The position numbers were made by a program, and so were the translations under genes. Below the pieces are notes generated by a model. The model had not been told where the DNA came from. It saw nothing but the letters and a program-made list of their open reading frames with translations, and did no database searches. A stretch of 38,014 bases of DNA from positions 1 to 38,014 of the forward strand of contig JBLMYA010000009.1 of the NCBI GenBank assembly GCA_050258035.1. Reading direction: 5' to 3'. This DNA is from DATBLE01 sp050258035 (GTDB lineage Bacteria > Actinomycetota > Thermoleophilia > Gaiellales > Gaiellaceae). This document shows, in pieces, positions 32,848 through 38,014 of this stretch. Numbering within the stretch: the stretch's first letter is position 1; every line of letters begins with the position of its first letter.

Positions 32848-33843
32848 ATGAGAGACTCGCTGGGCCGGCCGCTCCGCGACCTGCGCATCTCGGTCACCGA
32901 CCGCTGCAACTTCCGCTGCGTCTACTGCATGCCGAAGGAGGTCTTCGGGCGCGACTACCAGTTCCTCGAGCGGCGGGAGCTTCTCACCTTCGAGGAGATC
33001 GAGCGGCTCGCGCGGACCTTCGTCGCGCAGGGCGTCGAGAAGATCAGGATCACCGGCGGCGAGCCGCTCGTCCGGCGCGATCTGGAGCGGCTCGTCGAGA
33101 AGCTGGCGGCGATCGCCGACCTCGACCTGACGCTGACGACGAACGGCTCGCTGCTTCCCCAGAAGGCGCGCGCCCTGCGCGACGCGGGGCTTCGGCGCGT
33201 GACGGTCAGCCTCGACTCCCTGGAGGACGAGGTCTTCGCTGCGCTGAACGACGTCGATTTCCCGGTCGCGCGCGTGCTCCAGGGCATCGACGCCGCCGCC
33301 GAGGCGGGCCTGCCGGTCAAGGTGAACATGGTCGTCAAGCGCGGTGTGAACGAGGACAGCATCGTCCCGATGGCGCGACTGTTCCGAGAGCGCGGCCACA
33401 TTCTCCGCTTCATCGAGTACATGGACGTCGGTCACTCGAACGGCTGGCGGCTCGACGACGTCGTGCCGGCGGCCGAGATCGTCGCCGCCGTCGACGCCGA
33501 GTTCGCGCTGGAGCCCCTCGAGTCCAACTACCCCGGGGAGGTGGCCAGGCGCTGGCGCTACCGCGACGGTGACGGCGAGATCGGCGTGATCGCCTCCGTC
33601 ACCCGACCCTTCTGCGGCGACTGCACCCGTGCGCGGCTCTCGGCGGAGGGACGCCTGTACACGTGTCTGTTCGCAGTGCGGGGGTACGACCTTCGCGCCG
33701 TGCTCCGCCGCGGAGCGGCCGACGACGAGCTGCACGACGAGATCGGCCGGATCTGGGGTCGGCGGGCCGACCGCTACTCGGAGATCCGTTCGCAGAACAC
33801 GGCCGGGCTGGAGAAGGTCGAGATGTCCTACATCGGGGGGTGA
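32848..33843 (+). CDS. moaA: GTP 3',8-cyclase MoaA (molybdenum cofactor biosynthesis)
   Basis: Radical-SAM enzyme for the first step of molybdopterin synthesis, working with MoaC. 331 residues. N-terminal [4Fe-4S] cluster C20-x3-C24-x2-C27 in DRCNFRCVYCMP, then KIRITGGEPLVRRDLERLV and TTNGSLLPQKA. The C-terminal cluster has FCGDCTRARLSAEGRLYTCLF, and the protein ends in the essential Gly-Gly (S-Y-I-G-G). ATG 32848 lies 39 bases after the ATP-grasp stop, so separate regulation is possible. No other moa gene is in the window. Confidence 0.96.
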   Translation: MRDSLGRPLRDLRISVTDRCNFRCVYCMPKEVFGRDYQFLERRELLTFEEIERLARTFVAQGVEKIRITGGEPLVRRDLERLVEKLAAIADLDLTLTTNGSLLPQKARALRDAGLRRVTVSLDSLEDEVFAALNDVDFPVARVLQGIDAAAEAGLPVKVNMVVKRGVNEDSIVPMARLFRERGHILRFIEYMDVGHSNGWRLDDVVPAAEIVAAVDAEFALEPLESNYPGEVARRWRYRDGDGEIGVIASVTRPFCGDCTRARLSAEGRLYTCLFAVRGYDLRAVLRRGAADDELHDEIGRIWGRRADRYSEIRSQNTAGLEKVEMSYIGG

Positions 33844-33852
33844 GACGGATTC

Positions 33853-33876
33853 GGAACGGTCATCTCGACCGGTTCC
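33853..33876 (+). terminator. Hairpin after moaA
   Basis: GGAACGGTC (33853-33861), loop ATCTC, GACCGGTTCC (33867-33876), with a single bulged base. It lies ten bases beyond the moaA stop and is followed by TTCGG. The rest of the gap to 33953 holds the likely promoter of the PAP2 gene: TAGTAT at 33921-33926 and GGGAG about eight bases before its ATG. Confidence 0.45.
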
Positions 33877-33953
33877 TTCGGATGCTCAGCAATGTGGATG
33901 AATCCGGCCGATTCCGACGTTAGTATTCCCATGCCCGCCCGGGAGCACGTTTC

Positions 33954-34709
33954 ATGACTGCACTCGTCCAAGCCGGCCGCAGACACCTTCCCAGAGGCTG
34001 GGGCGACCTCGGCCTGCAGCTCGCCATCTGGTTCGGGTTCCTCGGCCTCTATCAGGCCGCCCGCGGGATCGCGGACCGGAACCCGACGCAGGCGTTCGAG
34101 AACGGGCTCGGCGTGATCCGGATCGAGGAGCGGGTCGGCGACCTCTTCGAGCTGACCGTCGCCAACCTCGTCTCCGGCTCGCACTTCCTGATGGTTCTCG
34201 TCAACTGGACGTACTGGAACTCGGAGTTCACGGTCGTCGGGCTCGCCCTGCTCTGGGTGTACCTGCGCCGGAACCCCTCGTTCCTGCGGTTCCGGAACTG
34301 GATCCTGATCGCGAACGTGATCGGCCTGATCGGCTACGTCGTCGTGCCGACTGCGCCGCCGAGGATGTTCCCGACGTTCGGCTTCCCCGACACGCTGGCG
34401 GACATCGGCACGCTGAACCACGGCAGCGGCCTCGTCGAGCTCGCAGCCAACCCGTACGCGGCGATGCCGAGCCTGCATGCGGCCGACGCGCTGATCGTCG
34501 GCGTCTCGATGGCGCTCGTGTGCCGGCACTGGTGGGCGAAGGCGCTGTGGCTCCTGTGGCCCGCCTGGGTCTGGTTCGCCGTCATGGCGACGGGCAACCA
34601 CTTCTGGCTCGACATCCTCGCGGGCATCGTCGTCGCGCTCCTCGCCGCGCTCGTCGTCTATCGCCGTCCGATAGCGCGGCGGCTGCGCCCGGGCCCGTCA
34701 GCGGCCTGA
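33954..34709 (+). CDS. PAP2-type membrane phosphatase or inositol-phosphotransferase-like protein
   Basis: 251 residues with about six membrane helices. The PAP2_3 / Aur1-like catalytic block is visible as A-A-M-P-S-L-H-A-A-D-A (motif 2) and T-G-N-H-F-W-L-D-I-L-A-G (motif 3, with the His and Asp). The pattern is that of phosphatidic-acid-phosphatase relatives that act on lipid phosphates or transfer inositol phosphate. The genes directly downstream make inositol phosphate and its phospholipid, so dephosphorylation of phosphatidylinositol phosphate, or another lipid-phosphate step, is a reasonable inference. The next gene starts 12 bases beyond its stop. Confidence 0.85.
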   Translation: MTALVQAGRRHLPRGWGDLGLQLAIWFGFLGLYQAARGIADRNPTQAFENGLGVIRIEERVGDLFELTVANLVSGSHFLMVLVNWTYWNSEFTVVGLALLWVYLRRNPSFLRFRNWILIANVIGLIGYVVVPTAPPRMFPTFGFPDTLADIGTLNHGSGLVELAANPYAAMPSLHAADALIVGVSMALVCRHWWAKALWLLWPAWVWFAVMATGNHFWLDILAGIVVALLAALVVYRRPIARRLRPGPSAA

Positions 34710-34720
34710 CGCGCACCCGC

Positions 34721-35335
34721 GTGGACGTCAAGTCCACCTACACCGACGGCGCGCGGCGCATCGCGTCCCGGTCGATGACCGGGCTCGCGCGCACGCGAGT
34801 GACGCCGTCGATGCTCACGGCCGCCGGCGTCTCGCTGTGCATCCTCGCCTCAGTGCTCGTCTACTTCGAGTACAGGAACGAGTGGCTGTTCTTCTGGGCC
34901 GGCTCGATCGTCTTCGTGATCGGGTCGCTGCTCGACATCCTGGACGGCGCGTTGGCACGCGCCGGCGGCAAGGCGACGCCGTTCGGCGCGTTCCTGGACT
35001 CGACCACCGACCGGATCGGCGAGGCGTTCATGCTCGGCGCGATCTCGGTCGCCTTCTACCGCGACGGGAACGAGACTGCGTTCCTGTTCACCTTCGCGGC
35101 GCTGGCCGGGTCCTTCCTCGTCTCGTACACGCGCTCGAAGGCGGAGACGCTCGGCCTGAAGGGCGACGTCGGGATCGGCTCGCGGGCCGAGCGCGTGGTG
35201 GTGATCTCGATCGGCCTCGCGGTCGCCCCCTGGGGCGGTCTCCAGTGGGCGATCTACCTTCTTGCCGCCACTGCGTGGATCACCGTCGCGCAGCGCGTGT
35301 GGTTCGCGCGCGCGCAGCTGCGCGCGCGCGGCTGA
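34721..35335 (+). CDS. CDP-alcohol phosphatidyltransferase, probable phosphatidylinositol-phosphate synthase
   Basis: 204 residues, about six membrane helices. The family signature D-G-x2-A-R-x8-G-x3-D-x3-D is complete: D75, G76, A79, R80, G89, D93, D97 in LDILDGALARAGGKAT and PFGAFLDSTTDR. S-Y-T-R-S-K-A-E-T-L-G-L and V-G-I-G-S-R-A-E-R-V-V match the region that binds inositol 1-phosphate in actinobacterial PIP synthases. It would join CDP-diacylglycerol and the MIPS product. GTG 34721 avoids a long overlap with the PAP2 gene. The last residues are encoded by a 26-bp perfect palindrome. Confidence 0.88.
   Translation: MDVKSTYTDGARRIASRSMTGLARTRVTPSMLTAAGVSLCILASVLVYFEYRNEWLFFWAGSIVFVIGSLLDILDGALARAGGKATPFGAFLDSTTDRIGEAFMLGAISVAFYRDGNETAFLFTFAALAGSFLVSYTRSKAETLGLKGDVGIGSRAERVVVISIGLAVAPWGGLQWAIYLLAATAWITVAQRVWFARAQLRARG
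35305..35330. repeat. 26-bp perfect CG-rich palindrome at the 3' end of the phosphatidyltransferase
   Basis: Alternating CG runs of eleven bases on each side of a central AGCT (35316-35319) form a perfect palindrome just before the TGA at 35333. Alternating CG is prone to cruciform or Z-form DNA. It also codes R-A-R-A-Q-L-R-A-R. Confidence 0.7.
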
Positions 35336-35420
35336 CACCCCCGTACGGCGGTTTGCCCACCGACGTGCCGGTTCTCTCTCGCCCGCCCGTCAGGTCGATG
35401 CAAACGGGGTCCGGATCGAG

Positions 35421-35449
35421 TAAGGTGCTAGCACCTTGACTGCTAGCAG
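35421..35449 (+). promoter_or_regulatory. Promoter/operator with TGCTAGCA palindromes at the RHH-MIPS gene start
   Basis: TAAGGT (35421-35426), a common actinobacterial -10, lies under the 16-bp palindrome AAGGTGCTAGCACCTT (35422-35437). CTGCTAGCAG follows at 35440-35449, 15 bases on, and a third copy is at 35556-35565 inside the gene. The TTG start (35436) sits between the first two, so a leaderless mRNA would start inside the operator. Binding at these sites would block transcription, fitting autoregulation by the encoded RHH domains. Confidence 0.65.
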
Positions 35450-36920
35450 ACCAGCGAGGAAGGGCGTCCTGGTCAGGACGCCTTCGTCGTTGAAGGACGC
35501 GCTCGTTCGCGAAACCGCTCGCCGCGGAGCTTCACTCAACGACGTCGCGGTCGAACTGCTAGCAGAATCGTTCGGCGTCGACTATCGACCGACCGGACGG
35601 AAGAGCCCTCTCCCCGGCTCGAGCCCCGTTGTCCTCCTGCGGATGCCCGCGGAGTTGCGGGATGCGATCCGGACCGAGGCGGTTCGAACCGGTGACAGCT
35701 TCAACGATCTCGTGCTGCGGACGCTCGCAGCCAGGCTCGAGATCCCCTTCGAGTCCAACCGACGAAAGGAAACGATGGCCACCACGAACGGCTCGCAGAA
35801 CGGCCGCGCACGGTCGCACGAAAAGGTCCGCATCGCGATCATCGGCGTCGGCAACTGCGCCAACTCGTTGCTCCAGGGCGTCGAGTACTACAAGGACGCG
35901 AACCCTGAGGACTCGGTCCCGGGCCTGATGCACGTCGACCTGGGCGGCTACCACATCCGCGACATCGAGTTCGTCGCCGCCTTCGACGTCGTCAAGGGCA
36001 AGGTAGGCGTCGACCTCGCCGACGCGATCTGGGCGCACCCCAACGACACGATCAGGTTCGCCGACGTCCCGAAGACGGGCGTGAAGGTGAACCGCGGCAT
36101 GACGCACGACGGGATCGGCAAGTACCTGGCCGAGGTCGTCGAGAAGGCTCCGGGCGAGACCGACGACGTCGTCGGGATCCTCAAGGAGCGGAACGTCGAC
36201 GTCGTCGTCAACTACCTCCCGGTCGGCTCCGAGGAGGCGGCCAAGTGGTACACGGAGCAGATCCTCAACGCCGGCTGCGCGATGGTGAACTGCATGCCGG
36301 TCTTCATCGCGCGCGAGCGCTACTGGCAGCGGCGCTTCGAGGAGGCGGGTGTCCCGATCATCGGCGACGACATCAAGTCCCAGGTCGGGGCGACCATCTC
36401 GCACCGAGTCCTGACCACGCTCTTCCAGGATCGCGGCGTCCATCTGGACCGAACCATGCAGCTGAACGTCGGCGGCAACTCCGACTTCCTGAACATGCTG
36501 GAGCGTGACCGGCTCGAGTCCAAGAAGATCTCGAAGACGAACGCGGTGACGTCGATGCTCGACTACGACATCGGCGCCAGGAACGTCCACGTCGGCCCGT
36601 CGGACTACGTGCCGTGGCTGACGGACCGCAAGTGGGCGTACATCCGCATGGAGGGGAAGGCATTCGGCGACGTGCCGCTGAACGTCGAGCTGAAGCTCGA
36701 GGTCTGGGACTCCCCCAACTCCGCCGGCATCGTGATCGACGCAGTCCGGCTCGCGAAGCTGGCGCTGAACGACGGCGTGGCGGGCGCCCTCGAGGCTCCG
36801 AGCTCCTACCTGATGAAGTCGCCGCCGGCGCAGATCCGCGACGACGAGGCGCGCGAGAACACGGAGCGCTTCATCAAGCAGCACACGCGGAAGACCACGA
36901 AGGTCGCTGCGAAGGCGTAG
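35436..36920 (+). CDS. Tandem ribbon-helix-helix regulator fused to myo-inositol-1-phosphate synthase
   Basis: One open frame of 494 residues. Residues about 9-47 and 64-104 are each a ribbon-helix-helix (Arc/HicB-like) domain: GVLVRTPSSLKDALVRETA then G-A-S-L-N-D-V-A-V-E-L-L; VVLLRMPAELRDAIRTEAV then G-D-S-F-N-D-L-V-L-R-T-L. Two in one chain could act as a single-chain dimer on DNA. From Met114 (ATG 35775, with AAAGGA five bases before it) the standard MIPS begins: VRIAIIGVGNCANSLLQGVE (NAD loop), VNYLPVGSEEAAKWY, IGDDIKSQVGATISHRVL and KISKTNAVTSMLDY; 381 residues alone, normal length. MIPS makes inositol 1-phosphate from glucose 6-phosphate. Both a fused and an enzyme-only product may be made from the two starts. 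Confidence 0.9.
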   Translation: MTASRPARKGVLVRTPSSLKDALVRETARRGASLNDVAVELLAESFGVDYRPTGRKSPLPGSSPVVLLRMPAELRDAIRTEAVRTGDSFNDLVLRTLAARLEIPFESNRRKETMATTNGSQNGRARSHEKVRIAIIGVGNCANSLLQGVEYYKDANPEDSVPGLMHVDLGGYHIRDIEFVAAFDVVKGKVGVDLADAIWAHPNDTIRFADVPKTGVKVNRGMTHDGIGKYLAEVVEKAPGETDDVVGILKERNVDVVVNYLPVGSEEAAKWYTEQILNAGCAMVNCMPVFIARERYWQRRFEEAGVPIIGDDIKSQVGATISHRVLTTLFQDRGVHLDRTMQLNVGGNSDFLNMLERDRLESKKISKTNAVTSMLDYDIGARNVHVGPSDYVPWLTDRKWAYIRMEGKAFGDVPLNVELKLEVWDSPNSAGIVIDAVRLAKLALNDGVAGALEAPSSYLMKSPPAQIRDDEARENTERFIKQHTRKTTKVAAKA

Positions 36921-36941
36921 CTGCCCCACCGGTCGAACGGC

Positions 36942-36972
36942 AGGGTCAGACCCCGGGCGGGGGTCTGACCCT
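36942..36972. repeat. GGGGTCTGACCCT inverted repeat between MIPS and the glycosyltransferase
   Basis: AGGGTCAGACCCC (36942-36954), loop GGGCG, GGGGTCTGACCCT (36960-36972): perfect 13-base arms and a five-base loop, followed by ACG as at the grpE copy. It starts 22 bases after the MIPS stop and may also act as a terminator or processing hairpin. Confidence 0.75.
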
Positions 36973-36984
36973 ACGATTGCGGCG

Positions 36985-38014
36985 ATGAGACTGTGCCTGG
37001 TCACGCCGTTCGCCTGGTCCGCCCCGCACGAGGTCAACGACCACGTCGCGGGCGTTGCCGCCGAGCTCCGCAGACTCGGGCACTCGGTCACCGTTCTCGC
37101 GCCGTCCGGCCGGGCGGCCGATCTCCGCGAAGGCCGCAGGTCGCTGCACGGTGACGCCGACGCCGACATGATCGCCATCGGGCCTGCGGTGCCGATCTCG
37201 CGGCGCAGCAGCATGGGCGTTCCGGTCGGCTGGCGGGCGAACCTGACGGTCGCCCTCGCGCGCGGCCGGTACGACGTCGTCCACGGGTTCGAGCCCGGCC
37301 TGCCCAGCCTCTCCTACCTGGCCCTGCGCTCCTCGCAGACCATCGCGGTCGCGAGCTTCTTCTCGCCCGACCGGCTCGGCTACCCGCCGGGGCGGGCCCA
37401 GCGAGAGAAGCTCCTCGGCCGGATCGACGCGCTGGTCGCCTCGTCGGAAGAAGTGGCGGCAGTCGCCGGGGAGCGGTTCCCCGGCGACTACCGGATCGTC
37501 TCGCCGGGGGTGGACACCGAGCTGTTCCGGCCCGGGAAGAAGGATCGGCTGATCGTGCTCGAGTGGCGCGGGCTCGAGCGTCCGGTCGCCCGCGGGGTCA
37601 TCCGGACCCTCGACGAGTTACAGGGCTGGGAGCTGATCCTCCTCCGCACGAGGCCGCTCTCCGGACGTCCCTACGTCCCCCGTCGGCTCGCCCTGCGCGT
37701 CCACTCGAGACTCGGTCGCGACGCGGCCACCCGCGCCGAGATCTTCCGCCACGCCGCCGTGTTCGTGCCGGCGATCGAGGGGAGCCAGCGGCTCCGGCTC
37801 GAGGCGGCCGCCTCGGGAGCGGCCACCGCCGACCCGCCCGGTGTCGAGACCCAGCCCGAGCTCGCCGCGGCGGCGGTCGCGAGGCTCGGCGAGAACCGAG
37901 AGGTGCGGTCGAGACTCGCGGCCGACGCCCGGCACGAGGCGGAAGGGCAGCGTTTCGAGGCGGTCGCGGGCGAGCTCGACCGCCTCTACCGGACTCTCGG
38001 CCGCCGGCGCCGCC
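36985..38014 (+). CDS. GT4-family glycosyltransferase, PimA-like, 3' end outside the window
   Basis: At least 343 residues, open to the window end. The N-terminal GT-B domain follows PimA, the phosphatidyl-inositol mannosyltransferase: MRLCLVTPFAWSAPHEVNDH, LRRLGHSVTVLAPSG, then D-V-V-H-G-F-E-P-G-L-P-S-L-S-Y-L-A-L (PimA has H-I-H-E-P-N-A-P-S-L-S). After SPGVDTELFRPG comes a divergent C-terminal half. The E-x7-E motif survives as EGSQRLRLE, but the GDP-phosphate-binding G-R-x-x-x-x-R-K is W-R-G-L-E-R-P-V-A-R-G, so the expected Lys is missing. Context (MIPS and PIP synthase just upstream) favours mannosylation of phosphatidylinositol, but the altered site leaves activity uncertain. Confidence 0.82.
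   Translation, partial: MRLCLVTPFAWSAPHEVNDHVAGVAAELRRLGHSVTVLAPSGRAADLREGRRSLHGDADADMIAIGPAVPISRRSSMGVPVGWRANLTVALARGRYDVVHGFEPGLPSLSYLALRSSQTIAVASFFSPDRLGYPPGRAQREKLLGRIDALVASSEEVAAVAGERFPGDYRIVSPGVDTELFRPGKKDRLIVLEWRGLERPVARGVIRTLDELQGWELILLRTRPLSGRPYVPRRLALRVHSRLGRDAATRAEIFRHAAVFVPAIEGSQRLRLEAAASGAATADPPGVETQPELAAAAVARLGENREVRSRLAADARHEAEGQRFEAVAGELDRLYRTLGRRRR

Noticed and set aside
29847..33843. A peptide natural-product (RiPP) cluster built from the peptidases, ATP-grasp protein, radical-SAM enzyme and VGKTQ protein
   Set aside because: The radical-SAM protein is plainly MoaA, the peptidases are ordinary M29 enzymes, and the MFS gene separates these genes from the repeat protein on the other strand. 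Proximity alone is not enough.

Overview
The window is chromosomal DNA of a high-GC actinobacterium. Support comes from the strong G/C bias at third codon positions, many GTG and TTG starts, a dnaK-grpE-dnaJ-hspR-clpB operon, and an inositol-phosphate and phosphatidylinositol gene set (PIP-synthase-like enzyme, myo-inositol-1-phosphate synthase, PimA-like glycosyltransferase). The gene content looks like a deep lineage such as Thermoleophilia (Gaiellales or Solirubrobacterales). That placement is inference from gene content and was not tested. The window carries housekeeping and envelope functions. I see no phage, IS element, CRISPR array or rRNA.

Layout. 1-2.8 kb: a contig-edge-like homopolymer stretch, a frameshifted SRPBCC gene, a phospholipase-D-like protein with a small partner, and a SnoaL-like protein. 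2.8-12.7 kb, minus strand: prs and glmU behind tRNA-Gln(TTG), a small membrane protein, a tightly overlapping ispE-rsmA-tatD-metG set, an M23 peptidase-like surface protein, rsmI, and a BadF-type (N-acetylglucosamine-kinase-like) kinase. 12.7-18.6 kb: a LytR-CpsA-Psr protein, an FmdB zinc ribbon, a polytopic GT-C glycosyltransferase, a four-gene minus-strand unit (two membrane proteins, GYD protein, histidine phosphatase), and a cupin. 18.7-25.3 kb: the chaperone operon dnaK-grpE-dnaJ-hyp-hspR-clpB, with every junction overlapping or abutting, read from a near-consensus promoter. 25.4-29.8 kb: a cyclodeaminase-fold protein, a small protein/subtilase/GAF operon converging on a small gene encoding a VGKTQ repeat protein, and an MFS transporter fused to a cyclic-nucleotide-binding domain. 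29.8-33.8 kb: two tandem M29 aminopeptidases, an ATP-grasp protein and moaA. 33.9-38.0 kb: an inositol-lipid cluster (PAP2-type protein, CDP-alcohol phosphatidyltransferase, MIPS, PimA-like glycosyltransferase running off the end).

Most notable: (1) the MIPS gene is in one uninterrupted frame with two tandem ribbon-helix-helix DNA-binding domains, and three TGCTAGCA palindromes lie at its start, one over a TAAGGT -10 hexamer. This looks like an autoregulated regulator-enzyme fusion for inositol synthesis. (2) A subtilase without a signal peptide and a GAF protein sit opposite a 71-residue protein built from (V/I)GKTQ and acidic-DVEAHK repeats. (3) A GGGGTCTGNCCC inverted repeat is dispersed at three loci, once inside grpE. 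(4) A GTAAC-N6-GTAAC direct repeat abuts the -35 of the M23 gene, as in MtrA-type control of cell-wall hydrolases. Several enzymes lack expected key residues (GlmU Mg ligand, M23 HxH, GT4 phosphate-binding lysine).
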